From assembly GCA_963971305.1 (NCBI GenBank), contig OZ020303.1:37870106-37934105 (forward strand): a stretch of DNA of 64,000 bases, given 5' to 3'. Below the pieces are notes generated by a model, which was given only the letters and a program-made list of their open reading frames with translations, did not search any database and was not told where the DNA came from. The stretch's first letter is position 1. Each line of letters starts with the position of its first letter. Origin of the DNA: Arcuatula senhousia. Its lineage: Eukaryota > Mollusca > Bivalvia > Mytilida > Mytilidae. The position numbers and the translations under genes are program-made. Shown one piece after another: positions 47,101 through 56,423 of the stretch.

Positions 47101-47285
47101 CAACTCTAACAACTGTGTCGTGTAAGCAAGGCTTAATACATTACTTACCTCACCCTACAGACTGCGAGAAGTTTATACAATGTGCCAATGGACAGTCTTA
47201 TACCATGAAATGTCCCGCCCCTACTGGATGGAATCCTATGTTGAATGCTTGTGATCATAAAAAAAATATTCCTTATTGTTACTAA
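35005..47285 (+). CDS. Multi-exon gene: nine thrombospondin type-1 repeats plus C-terminal chitin-binding domain (5' end not found)
   Basis: Ten exons splice in frame: 35005-35195, 38543-38710, 39017-39181, 39673-39837, 40752-40919, 42386-42556, 44698-44865, 45184-45351, 45799-45981 and 47089-47285 (stop TAA). They give about 580 residues. Exons 1-9 each encode one TSP1 repeat (WxxW, CSxxCGxG or CSxTCDxG, RxRxC, six cysteines). The last encodes a CBM14/peritrophin-A domain. All internal introns are phase 1, the classic shufflable layout, but exon 1 opens in phase 2, so the unseen upstream exon differs, probably a signal peptide or another domain. TSP1 repeats bind matrix and glycans and CBM14 binds chitin, so a secreted matrix, cuticle or shell-associated protein is likely. 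Introns hold SINEs and Helitron-like elements but no exon is broken. Confidence 0.9.
35196..35657. other. Intron 1, first part
   Basis: AT-rich intron. It includes an inverted ~55-base scrap of SINE A 3' end near 35284-35340 (CCGTGCAACGCTATATAGG). Confidence 0.6.
35658..36174 (+). mobile_element. SINE family B, full length, in intron 1
   Basis: Shares its first ~45 bases with family A (GCGGGGCCCGGGAGGCGAAT), then differs and ends GGGAGTAAAGCAATAACTAAC with an (AACT)n tail. Perfect 14-bp repeats GAAAAGCAATTTGG flank it (35644-35657, 36175-36188). The 120-codon and 75-codon frames within recur in the inverted copy at 63062 and are repeat artefacts. Confidence 0.9.
36189..37461. other. Intron 1, middle part: diverged ~115-125-bp repeats
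   Basis: Between 36490 and 36930 a unit with GAGTGCTAAGAATCTGTTC, TGACACGAAT and GGATAAAAATCTTTGGATG recurs about four times at 115-125 bp spacing, with much divergence. A retroelement tail scrap of family 2 lies at 37300-37452 (GTCGGGATCATTG and GTTCGGTTGTTATGTTATTACC). Confidence 0.5.
37462..38470 (+). mobile_element. Helitron-like family A, complete, in intron 1
   Basis: It opens after a T with the palindrome AGCTCACCTGGCC, AAA, GGCCATGTGAGCT, then CTATTGCCATCACTTGG. It holds about four ~150-bp monomers and closes with CCAGGTGAGCGATTTA, an imperfect hairpin and CTTG before TTTG. This is the best copy for defining both ends of the family. Confidence 0.75.
38543..38710 (+). CDS. TSP1 exon 2
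   Basis: Acceptor TTTCAG; the donor GTTGAT is weak beyond GT. Encodes CSPWSDWVNGNCSLHCGGG, then RTRQCHGSIGC. One base is left for the next codon (phase 1). Confidence 0.9.
39017..39181 (+). CDS. TSP1 exon 3
   Basis: Acceptor ATCCAG, donor GTAAGA. Encodes CNDWSAWSEYGSCSSVCGPG, then RNRTRDCKPHPKC. Phase 1 at both ends. Confidence 0.9.
39265..39452 (-). mobile_element. SINE family A, 5'-truncated, inverted, in intron 3
   Basis: The minus strand reads from GGGGCGGA back to the GAGTGAGTGAGCGAG tail. It covers only the 3' ~190 bases of the family. Confidence 0.75.
39673..39837 (+). CDS. TSP1 exon 4
   Basis: Acceptor TTTTAG, donor GTAAAC. Encodes CTPWSEWKDVQCSVTCDYG, then SRIRLCSLETC. Aspartate replaces the usual glycine after the third cysteine. 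Confidence 0.9.
39838..40751. other. Intron 4 with a 5'-truncated SINE A
   Basis: Holds a scrap like the family 1 tail near 39944-40056. Near 40240-40320 an imperfect repeat of GGACANTTTGGAATTCNATAT appears two to three times. The SINE A 3' half lies at 40471-40678. Confidence 0.55.
40471..40678 (+). mobile_element. SINE family A, 5'-truncated, in intron 4
   Basis: Starts CGCCAAGTAGTGCACCAC and ends ACTCACTCGCTCAC, covering the 3' ~200 bases. Possible target repeat ATTCTSATA on both sides. Confidence 0.8.
40752..40919 (+). CDS. TSP1 exon 5
   Basis: Acceptor TTTAAG, donor GTATGT. Encodes CTQWQPWTWYPCSKSCGGG, then RQRTRTCTFPDC. It is out of frame with any long frame on this strand, so it shows only through its splice sites and cysteine pattern. 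Confidence 0.88.
40920..42385. other. Intron 5 with a degenerate SINE A
   Basis: AT-rich. The segment 41885-42190 keeps the family A order (GGTGGCTGAATAAGG, GTCGGGTCATAATGC, GCACCACATAACCTAAATTTCC) with heavy divergence. A short TTCCTGTTTAACAAAATCC piece near 41110 recalls the Helitron-like family D monomer. Confidence 0.5.
42386..42556 (+). CDS. TSP1 exon 6
   Basis: Acceptor TTATAG, donor GTATAT. Encodes CSEWSDWTNGPCSVTCDKG, then KTRTRDCSIPEC. Phase 1 at both ends. Confidence 0.9.
42996..43747 (+). mobile_element. Helitron-like family C in intron 6, ~170-bp monomers
   Basis: Opens after a T-run with ATACCCCCACTCGTAAGAGA and a matching GGGGG, then GTCCGTCCGTCC. Four monomers follow, each with GGATGGATTGGTTTCAAATT, ACACAGCTTCAGCATGATGA and CATCTACTTCCTGTTTT. 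It closes with a GCAC...GTGC hairpin, AACTC and CTTG before TTT. The monomer recalls family D at 30600 (AGCTTC and ACTTCCTGTTT in the same order). Confidence 0.65.
44017..44505 (+). mobile_element. SINE family A, full length, in intron 6
   Basis: Flanked by perfect TCAAGACAAACGG (44004-44016 and 44506-44518). Very close in sequence to the copies at 23272 and 34023, so probably young. Confidence 0.92.
44698..44865 (+). CDS. TSP1 exon 7
   Basis: Acceptor TTTAAG, donor GTAAGA. Encodes CTAWSSWEDSECSQTCDNG, then HHRNRSCFHGDC. Aspartate again replaces glycine after the third cysteine. Confidence 0.9.
45184..45351 (+). CDS. TSP1 exon 8
   Basis: Acceptor ATTCCAG, donor GTGAGT. Encodes CSLWSGWKSSECPVTCGGG, then WKRLRMCDHPDC. 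Phase 1. Confidence 0.9.
45799..45981 (+). CDS. TSP1 exon 9
   Basis: Acceptor TTTGTAG after a long A-run intron, donor GTAATT. Encodes CEAWSEWVDQTCSATCGEG, then RHRIRTCPPDFLC, and a short linker (KECPDKIN) leading to the chitin-binding exon. Confidence 0.9.
45982..47088. other. Intron 9
   Basis: Contains a retroelement fragment at 46240-46545. The remainder is AT-rich, with nothing recognised. Confidence 0.5.
46240..46545 (+). pseudogene. Retroelement RT-type C-terminus and tail, family 1, in intron 9
   Basis: The frame ending at 46449 encodes FYGRHRALVDKYGISIAQMS and a stop, as in the inverted copy at 2334. The family 1 tail (TTTGACACACTGAATTGG) follows. It is truncated at both ends. Confidence 0.5.
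47089..47285 (+). CDS. Terminal exon: CBM14 / peritrophin-A chitin-binding domain
   Basis: Acceptor TTTAACAG, stop TAA at 47283. A threonine-rich linker (DVQTTTLTTVS) leads to six cysteines spaced CX13CX5CX9CX12CX8C, within the peritrophin-A pattern. Aromatic and Gly/Asn residues sit as expected (CEKFIQCANGQ, TGWNPMLNACD). The protein ends two residues after the last cysteine. Confidence 0.92.
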
Positions 47286-47650
47286 GAACTTTTTTTAAGT
47301 GCGACTGAACTATGTATAAGGTCATATGCAGTTATAGGTTTATTTAAAAGCAGTGGTTTAAAATGCACGCATGTACTTGTAGCCTGTAGGCTCGTTAGTT
47401 GAAACATGGTTTTGGCTATAACTACACAGAATTGTAATATTTATTTTAATATTATGGAAAAAACCTATTAATTTTATCTTTATTCTCCAAGACGACCTCG
47501 AACACCTTGGACCTGTTTTACCGCATTCATATAGTGGGAATTGTAGTACAACTTCGTCTAACTAAAAATCATGGCCGCAACTATACAGAAAAATATTTCT
47601 TATTGTTATTAAGAATTTTGATAATTGTGGCTGAATTATATATGTTAAAG
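47286..47650 (+). repeat. 3' UTR and partial duplicate of the terminal exon end
   Basis: Downstream of the stop, 47587-47650 (AAAAATATTTCTTATTGTTATTAA and on) repeats the last codons, stop and first UTR bases at 47264-47315 with changes. No clear AATAAA was found between 47286 and 47585. Confidence 0.6.
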
Positions 47651-48834
47651 TAAATATGTGTAATTAGGAATTTCACGTAATTACTGAAAATTCTAGGAAA
47701 TTCATGAAACTACTAGGCCATTTATTAATTTCATAAAATTCCTAAAAAGAAAGAAAATGAAGGAAGTGGTGCATTTCTTGTGTCGTTTGGCATATTTAAA
47801 AAAAAATCAGGACTGATGTAGCTATCAAAATGTAAAGTTAATAACTAAGTGTCGAAAGGGCATACAGACAGAACAAACAAGATATGATATTGACACTGGA
47901 TGCAGTTTTGAATGTCTCTCAAACGAAGCCCAATTAATCTCATGAAACAAAAACTGGGCAAGGTTACGTTTCCCTTATAATACAAGTTTTACAGATTTCA
48001 AAGGGGAGATTCCTGGAAATACCTTTAAATGCATTTTAGAACCTCTTGGAAAAATTAGAGAGGAGTTTCCCAATACATACGAGTTTGTCACAAAACTTTG
48101 ATTGGGAGGCATACAAATTACCAGTCTGTGCCTAAACAAAAGAATTACCTTCCAACATGATAGTAGTCATCCCTTGTCTTTTTATAGCTCCCATCATTTT
48201 CCATATTTTGTAGACTTTCCATTACTTCATCAATTTTCACTTTTGGCAGCAAAACTTTTTCTCTTTTCTCATTATATAACTTGGGGGTGGTAAAGGGGAG
48301 GGGGGTTCATGCACGGATGAACGACCAATAAAAATGGTAATGTACGATGAACGGCCAATAAAAAAATGATGATCACGATGAACGAAAAACGAAATAGAGA
48401 AACACGATGCACGATGAACCTCCATGCACGGCTGAACGGGAAATAAAAATTGCTCAACACGATGCACTTTAAAAAACCCTCTAACTTGTATAACTCCTCA
48501 ATATATTTTACTTCTTTCATATCCTGAGCCATTTTAGATTTCATACATAAATCATTTACGTGTTCTACTAGTAGCTAGATGAGTTTCATCTCACTCACAT
48601 TCAATAAAAATGCCCATGAAAAGGTGGTTCAACATTGCATTTTATTAATCTTAAAAAAAGAATTTGATGTATAGTAAATGTGTGTAAAATCTCTTAAAAA
48701 AGTCAGTTATTTCATGTAATTACTGAGGATTTTTAGTAATTTCATATAATTACTAAGCACGTTAGGAATTACATGAAATTCCTAAATTTTCAGTAATTAC
48801 GTGAAATTCCTAGTTACACAAATTTACTGTAACA
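47651..48834. mobile_element. MITE with ~90-bp inverted repeats, splitting a duplicated 3' UTR
   Basis: Left end TGTTAAAGTAAATATGTGTAA and, inwards from the right, TGTTACAGTAAATTTGTGTAA. The arms continue with TAGGAATTTCACGTAATTAC. TATATA flanks both ends (likely target duplication). The interior has no gene. A cluster of CACGATGAACG-like repeats lies at 48310-48460. Confidence 0.65.
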
Positions 48835-48925
48835 TATATAAGGTCATATGCAGTTATAAGTTTCTTTTAATGCAGTGGTTCCGAATACACGCGTGTACCA
48901 GTAGCCTGTAGGCTCTAAATACACG
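48835..48925 (+). repeat. Second copy of the gene's 3' UTR segment
   Basis: TAAGGTCATATGCAGTTATA, AATGCAGTGGTT and GTAGCCTGTAGGCTC repeat 47319-47393. With 47587-47650 it forms one duplicated block interrupted by the MITE. A diverged inverted relative is near 53230-53320. Confidence 0.65.
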
Positions 48926-49587
48926 CGTGTACCAATACAAGGGGTCCTATACGTTTATCAAAATTTCTGCACGTTTATAATGATTAACAAAGGTTCGGTC
49001 TAAGAATCGCACGTTAAACATAAATTGGTGATTAAGTGCGTTACGGGTGAAATCGTCTTAGTTTTGTACAAAACACAGTTCTGACATATATCGAGTCTTT
49101 GAAAAAAGAAATAAATGCCACTGTCTGAATCGCAACCATTTCAGGACGCAATGGTGTAAAAGAAAGTTTTTCAATGAGTCATTATTTCATAACCCGAAAG
49201 ACGTGTTGCTAAAACATGTTTTATAATGCAACAATTCGGAAAAAAATATTAAATTTCAGACCATAATTTAGAGATAACAATTAATTATTAATTTCTGAGT
49301 TGTTAACGAGTCAAAAATTTTGGTTACATGCACATTTTTACGTAATTTAAGATATGTGACTTTTGTTCCTTGTGATGCCAATATTGTCCGTTAATGAGTT
49401 CATTCGGCGTTTTAAACTCGTTCAAGAGTAGCTGAATATTTCATAGTGATCGAATTCTTTTTTCTTGATTAAGGTCTTCGCGCGTTTTCAAATCAATTAA
49501 AAGCAATAAGAGCTGCATTCTGGAACACAACTTGCTTGAGTTCTTGTTGCTGATTGCAGTTTTGTTGTTGAAGTTCCGTAACAGATA
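48926..49587. other. AT-rich non-coding stretch
   Basis: No gene or recognised repeat. A second ACACGCGTGTACCA motif lies at 48916-48935. Confidence 0.4.
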
Positions 49588-49599
49588 TCAAAGTTTTGG

Positions 49600-50017
49600 G
49601 GCGACTAAGGGTCTTTGGGATTCTGACGTCGGGTCAGTGCTCAGCCCACAGAGCGACCAAGTGTGTACCCTAGGTGGCTGAATAGGGTAGCCCTCGTCCG
49701 CGGGGGTTGTCAGGTCTATAATACGGAAACCCTGACCGCCGACCATAGTGGCCCAACGTGTGTGGAGAGTGCCACGCTTCATGCACGTAAAAGACCCCTT
49801 TGTGGACCGCCAAGTAGTGCACCACATAGGCTTAATTTTCTGTCCCTACCCACCTCTCCCCTTTTCCTGTGGTTCTTCAAAATTTACCGGTCCTTTGTTT
49901 CCATTTTTCATTTATCATCATCATTTCATGTGCATTTTATCATCCTTTTCATGTTCATCATCTGTAAATAACCTATATAGCGTTGCACGGGGGTATAACA
50001 CCATCTCACTCACTCAC
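49600..50017 (+). mobile_element. SINE family A, 5'-truncated by ~65 bases
   Basis: Starts abruptly at GGCGACTAAGGGTC. Flanked by TCAAAGTTTTGG (49588-49599 and 50018-50029). The truncation with intact target duplication supports target-primed insertion. Confidence 0.92.
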
Positions 50018-50029
50018 TCAAAGTTTTGG

Positions 50030-50870
50030 CATGGTATTAAAGTAATCAGCACATCAAGATCTACCTGCTCTGAAATTTTGTGGAAGATCCGACAATCGTT
50101 GTAGGAGTTATTGCCCTTTTTCTTGATTTTTTCCAAATTTTGCACTTTTTTAGACCAATATGTACTAAGATATTGGAAAAAATTAAATTGCATATGGTTA
50201 GGCACACCAAGATCTACAAAAGTTGTAACAGAGTCAAAGTTGTAGGACCGTTCTTTCAGGAGTTATACCCTTTGGATCGTAAAAATTGACAATTTTCACA
50301 GCTTTTTGTTAAACTTTTCAAAAATCTTCTCTGAAACCGCTTGGTTAAATGTAATGAAACTTGGTAGGTTTGTTCTGTAGTATATGTCCTCTACAAAACC
50401 ATCGTTCGAAATTTTGTTTCGACAAAAAAAAATAGCCGCCATAGCTATTAATAGAACATAAGAGTAAATAGCAGTTCTTTGCAAATAGCTCAAAAATGGT
50501 AACAAATATTAAAATTATGTTTGGGTTATAGTTATCAGCACATCAAGATCTACCTGCTCTAAAGTTTTGAAGAAGATCTGACACGGGCTGTAGGAGTTAT
50601 TGCCCTTTTTTCAAATTTTGCTCTTTTAAGACCAATATCTTGAAAACTATACAAGATATTTGAAAAAATTAAATTGCATATGGTTAAGCACACAAAGATC
50701 TAAAAATTATGTAATGGGGTCAAAGTTGTAAGACCTTTCTTGATAGGAGTTGTTTCCCTTAGAACATTAAAATTGATAATTCCACAGAGTAGCATTCCTT
50801 TGTTAAAATATCCAGCTTAAAAGTATCATCGAATACAAGGTGAGCGATTCAAGCTCCTGGGAGCCTCTTG
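50030..50870 (+). mobile_element. Helitron-like, family A relative, 3' part
   Basis: Two long monomers start ATCAGCACATCAAGATCTAC (50047, 50535) with TGTAGGAGTTATTGCCC. Between them is TTTTCAAAAATCTTCTCTGAAACCGC as in family A. It ends AAGGTGAGCGATTCA, a hairpin and CTTG (50867-50870) before TTT. The SINE at 49600 may have landed inside its left part. Confidence 0.6.
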
Positions 50871-51249
50871 TTTATTGCCATTTTTGCTTAGGCACCTTTA
50901 AACTTTAAATCTGCTTCCCATTGACTCAAGGTAAAAAAAAACTGAAAACAAAAAAATAATGCCCACTTACTGACCCTATTTTTTTCAAGCATGAAACCAG
51001 AAACACATACTTTTTTGAGGCCTAAAACAAATTTCTGTCCCGCTTTCCGTCACACTTTTATTTACTCGAAACTCAGTTATTTTTATTTCGAGGTTGCTGA
51101 TATTTTATAAAGCATAATACATTTAGGGATGCCTTTGTAGGTCGATGGAACATTTAGGTCCTGTTTACCAAAAAGAAAATGCCGCTTTTTTGCCCATTTA
51201 ACCTCAGCGACTATAACACCTAGGTTGCAGAAATGTGCTTACAAGCCTG

Positions 51250-51832
51250 GCAGTCAGGGATCACCCTTGTAGCAGTGAATTTAATTCACCTATTTAAGTG
51301 ATACAAATTCATTTGCTCAAGTAGATACGATTTCTTAACAATCTAAATTCACTTGTACAAGTGATTTTAAGCAAAATGTTAAATCTTTGATCATCTGTAA
51401 TGATGTTATATAATTTTTTCATGTGGTCAGCAGTATTTTTTCTTCTATAGATCTAAATTGAAACTTTAAATATCAATAAAATCATCTGGGCGCAGAAAAA
51501 ATTTAGTGGGCGCATAAGCTTTGAAAATAGGTCCCTTGAGAAATTAAATGGCTATTAATTTGTACTTACTGTGTCTTTGAACAAGAAATTTAATTAATCA
51601 GACAAGCTATATCTATAATGATACTAATGAAGTGAAGAAATTGTAAATTTGTTCTTAAATAAACAAAATAAAAAGAAATTTCATTTAGTGGCTTTATTAA
51701 TTTGATAAACTAAAAGTTCACTGGAACAAGTGAAATTTATTCACACAAAATTGTGTTCACCTATATCAATGATTTGATTTTACTTGTTCAAGTGAAACAA
51801 ATTCACTTATATAAGAATGACCCCTGACTGCC
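51250..51832. mobile_element. MITE with CAGTCAGGGRTCA termini
   Basis: CAGTCAGGGATCA at the left and TGACCCCTGACTG at the right are inverted repeats, each next to a CCTGG direct repeat. The interior repeats AATTCACTTGTACAAGTGA-type palindromes several times (51275-51370, 51705-51815). No protein. The superfamily is not assigned. Confidence 0.6.
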
Positions 51833-54460
51833 TGGCATGGACATGATATTTTGTGGGCTACATTTGTGGGTCAATCAGACTTCTACTTCCTTTATTATCT
51901 TTTCTGTTACACTTTGTTTTCATTCAAAACTCATAACACAGTCCGAAAACCGGTGGTATTTAAACAATCGAATGTGAGCTCTTCATCGGAAAAGATAGGA
52001 AAGTCAATTAGAATGTTTATCCTGGTTGTCAAGTGAATCAAAAGTTCTTTTTAGTACAAAATTTCTTCCAATTTTAGGTTATGCTGATAAAATAAACTTT
52101 TTTGAATTAAAAAGAGTTTTTAAAAGTAACAGATTGCATTTTTATGCATGTTATTATGTGGATATTTATGAAATGCATACGGTGCAAACTGAAATGGATC
52201 GCACAACTTTAACTTTTATATAAAAAATTGAAAAAAATCACACTATTTGTTTAAATGTATATCTTCCCATCTGCAAATTTTCAGACATGTACTGCAAGAG
52301 GTTAAGCCAAAATAAAATTAAGAAAAAGACCTATTTTTCTAGTCCGTCTTGACAACCTTCTCTTCAAAAGTACACGATTTACCTGTTGAATTTGATTACG
52401 TCATAGAACATGTTTACCTTTTGGACCGGTGTCCGTAAATTGGGATCAACAACATGTGAATTTGCATTGTATTGGATTAAATGTCCAATTCAATCTTCAG
52501 CATCCGTTTTAAAAATAGAAATGTCCCCCTTTTATCATGTTTATTATTAATGAAAGATAGAACTTGGTTGTATCCCTTGAAAGTATTTCATAGTTACACA
52601 TTGAATTCAAATGGATCGTTAAGTGATAACAGTAAAATATAATTTCCAAACTAATATCTGGCGTAAGAAAAGGTAATAATCTAACATTCCTACAAATTTC
52701 GAGAATGTACTGCAGGTATTACGCCTTGTGTGATTTTTTTAAGGTTGAGTTGACATTTTAATTTTTTTCAACGTCCAGCAAGTTTCACTCGATTTGTTAA
52801 AATATGCACTTTTGTTGACCTTATAAACAACTGTTTACGAAACAGAAAAGATTCTTTAATAACATGACATGTCCAACGTATATGATAGTAGTCAGGTCCA
52901 TGTGCAATAAATGAAAGTTGAAGATTGTTTACATGCCGTCGCCATCGTCGTTGTCATCGATAAAAATTTAAAAACACATTAGCTTTTTCCGCAGGGGAGA
53001 TAATTGAATACCACTAGATATTAGACTGACATAGTCCTTGGTTGTTGAATTTTTGAATAAAGCTATATCAACAATGGATATCTTCTTCAAAGCTGAAAGC
53101 TTTTAAATTATATTTAACATAATACATGGTTGTGAAAGCAGGGGTATCCCTAGTGAGCATTTGCTTTCATATTTCTTGTTGAATTATAGTTATAATACCA
53201 TCCATCCTATAGTCAAAAACTATGTTTCGACTAACGGTACACACATACGCGTGTAATTGAAGCCTACATGCTATAGGTACTTGAGTGCACTGGTATTCGG
53301 AACCACCGATTTATAAAAGCTGTAAAGATTTTTGAAAATGTGACCAGTAGTTATTGTGTTCAATCAAACTTTTTATTCATGTTTCTTATATTTAGGCAAT
53401 TTCTTGTGTTAAAGACTTTATTGAAATGGATCTTTGTGGCAACGTTTTTTTTTTTTCTGTAATTTGACTTCCTAAATAAAAAGTAATTTGTCGTTGGCTT
53501 TACTTATTGTTACCGTTGTTCTGCCAACAGACATACATGAAACGACTACATATGGGAAATTCTCGAAAATTGGCAAGAAAACCTGTTGGCAATGTGTTTA
53601 AAACATACCGTTCTCGTTAAATATTTAAGATCCTCCTATAGTTTTCGATTTCTTGAGTTGGTACAAATGGATATTTGTAATTGCGTAATCTTAAAGGGCA
53701 CAGAGTGTTCTGAATGCAATTATATTGTGCGTATTTTTTCATACATGTAGTGTCGTTGTTATCAATGTTTTAATTTGGTGTTTGATGGAAACATATAGGA
53801 GTACTATGATTTTATTTTAGTATTTCTTTGTTTCTTTGGAGTATCAGTTCATCGGGCGATAAAAAGACACGTTATCTCTTCTTATACCATTTATTCAGAC
53901 CCCCGCATTTCCTTGAACACAATCTCTTTCAACCCCGAATACCATTTGTTTAATAATCCCCTCTACCAAATAAAATCATAACAATGCATTGGATGCAACA
54001 AAAAAGCAGTACAAAAATACAAATCATTACAATTAAACAAAATATCCAGTACTTTTTTACTATGGGTTGCACCATAGAAAATTTTGGATCTAAAAAACAG
54101 CAAATTCTCGAAATGTTGAAAAAATTAAACACTTTAAAAATAAGAGAAATTATTTAGCTACTGTATAAAATTAATTAATGAAGAATGTTCTATTATGTGA
54201 TTTGTATCGAAAATGAAATATCAGTTGACTTAAACATATTACGTACATACTAAAGAAGAGTATTACATTGTAATATCGAACGATAATGATTTTAAGATAA
54301 TATGAAAGCTAAAGATGACATGAAATTTAAGTCTTAATTCACGAACAGCAAAAAATTGCTTCATGTTTTATAATCGCAGAATATTACAGTCTCTGCTGCA
54401 TTATTTGAGAGTGTATACTAAACTATATTATTTGCATTGCAAAAAGATTGCTATAAAAAT
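51833..54460. other. AT-rich intergenic stretch
   Basis: No gene with coding character was found. The only recognised piece is the inverted, diverged relative of the 48.9-kb UTR block near 53230-53320 (ACACATACGCGTGTAATTG, TGGTATTCGGAACCACC). Confidence 0.45.
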
Positions 54461-55667
54461 TCAATAAACTATCTTTTGCAACCGTGCTCTCTCTACAACT
54501 CTGGCTAGTTCTTCGTCATCAATTAACAGTCGATCAAGTGCTTTCCTCATGAATGTAAATGCTCGAAGAGGAATATGGGACAACAGATTTATATCTTCAT
54601 CAAAGAAATGTGGAAGATCCATTTTTCTCACATAATCCAAAAGACGTCGTATTAAGTGTTTTAAACATTCATCAATTGAAAATCTTTGCCATCGTGGCGT
54701 TTCATCTATTTCAAAGTCTGATTCGTGAAGAAGCACTGTTTTGATATGATAAGGCGTGATGTGTTTTAGTTGCCACTCGTTTTTACAGATGAAGGCCAAT
54801 AGTTTTGCAGCATTCACTCGTTGAAGTTTATCACCAGTTGCTATTGCCCGCATTATTGCTTCTTCATTCATGGAATAGTTTATTCTCCACCGCATATCGG
54901 AATTAGGATTGACATCTTGTTCAAATGGTCTGGTCACGTAAAATGGACCACGTTTAGTAACAGCTATAGCTGGCACCAGTTCAACAATTTGGCCTTCCGG
55001 TAAAAATAGTAGCAAATGAGGAACATCCTTTCGGAACTCAATTTTCAAATCTAAATCTCCCATTGCACTATATCGCCCGGTAACACTTGAACCCATTGTC
55101 ATGGATGTGTGATTACGATTTAATTTCTGTATCGCCCACGAAAATACTTTATACACTGAAAATACAGTTTTTCTTGGACAAAGGTTAGTTCGATCTTCTG
55201 ACCGCAGATCCAGATTATACACCTTTACGCTCATTTCTGTTTTCTCCCTCGGCATTGGAAACACAGCATAACCTGCTTCCAACTGATTGCCAATCATCTT
55301 TCCAACCTTAAGAGGGATAAGATATGCTGGTATTCTAGGATCTAGAGGCTTCCATGGTGAAATGTCACCTGCGTAAATGGGAGAATCCTTCATTTCAAGT
55401 TTAAACGGGTTTGTTTTGAGATGACTATGCAGAGCATTCATACACATCAAAAACTGATGCTTTAACGCCTCTGTTGGTCGATGTTCCTCTTTAAGAACAC
55501 GTTCTAACGTCAAATTAATTTCATGACGAAGACGCGTTTGTGGTAATTTCTCCGTCTTCTGTCGATGCAGTGACGGAAGATATTCATGACGGAGAATGCG
55601 AACAGTCATTTGGCGATTTAAAGGTTCACATCTCTCAGGTTTGGTTTTTCTGACTGTAGCAACATAC
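54461..55667 (-). CDS. Mab-21-domain protein, MIEF1/2 (MiD51/49)-like, last coding exon
   Basis: An open frame of about 402 codons ends at 54461. The first ATG is at 55609, but protein-like sequence continues upstream (YVATVRKTKPERCEPLNRQ) to an acceptor TTGTTGTAG at 55668, so this is a 3' coding exon and the N-terminus lies elsewhere. From that ATG, residues 208-217 (VELVPAIAV), 239-247 (MRWRINYSM), 284-295 (ITPYHIKTVLLH) and 306-342 (WQRFSIDECLKHLI, then LPHFFDEDINLL) match the Mab-21 fold. At the usual catalytic GS and acidic pair (about 76-102, SPIYAG then AYLIPLKV) the key residues are missing, as in MiD51/49, which bind nucleotide without catalysis and recruit Drp1 at the mitochondrial outer membrane. 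A missing N-terminal membrane anchor would fit. A cGAS-like receptor or other Mab-21 protein is the alternative. Confidence 0.8.
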
Positions 55668-55737
55668 CTACAACAAAATATAAATGCTGAGAAAAAAAAC
55701 CCACGAAAAAATAACTTTATTTTATTTTATTTCCTTA

Positions 55738-56275
55738 TCTACAGAGCAATATACCTACTTCTCCTGCATACGGTGTTTATATTTCACAACTTATTCGATA
55801 TGCCAGAGCTTGCACACATTTCACAGATTTTTTTTATCAGACACCGATTTCTTCGTGACCGACTTTTGGAGCAGGGCTATAAGAAAATACGGCTCATACT
55901 TTCACTAAAAAAAATCTTTCTTCGTTATACGCCACTAGTAGAAAAGTTCAAAATTGAGTTAAAAGATGTGGTAGTTAATTGTTTTAATTAGTGTTTGACT
56001 GGTCTGCTGTACTGAGATGATCACCTCAATATCCCTATTGTGTCTCACAACTATGTTGTGTTCTATGGTCATTACCGGATCCTAAGATCGCAATGGAAGA
56101 GGGAGATTTGGCGCCATAAAACCTGGTTCAACCCACCATTTCGTTTGAAATGTCTGTACCAAGTCAGGACCATTGCCATCCACCAATTCTCCGGTATGAC
56201 TGTTTCGTTTTTGTCATTTTCTCTGGACTATGAGATTGATCATTCAAGTTCGGTAGTTTTGTTATTACCTTTATT
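55738..56275 (+). pseudogene. Retroelement RT-type C-terminus (frameshifted) and tail, family 2
   Basis: Translation gives SPAYGVYISQLIRYARAC, then a frame change in a T-run (55831-55838), then RDRLLEQGYKKIRLILSLKK and a stop at 55991. A tail follows with GACCATTGCCATCCACCA and GTTCGGTAGTTTTGTTATTACC. The same unit lies inverted at 63590-64000. It sits ~70 bases upstream of the Mab-21 exon, in its intron. Confidence 0.6.
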
Positions 56276-56313
56276 TATTACTGTATATATATATTTTTTT
56301 AAATAGTTGATAG

Positions 56314-56423
56314 ATTTTAAGAGGTATGTTGGACAGTTAATGGTCATAAATGCACCATGCGTATATTAATTTTAAGAGGTATGTTGGACAGTTAATGGTC
56401 ATAAATGCACCATGCGTATATTA
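56314..56423 (+). repeat. Perfect 55-bp tandem duplication
   Basis: ATTTTAAGAGGTATGTTGG through GCACCATGCGTATATTA occurs twice, at 56314 and 56369, without visible differences. A recent local duplication. Confidence 0.9.
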
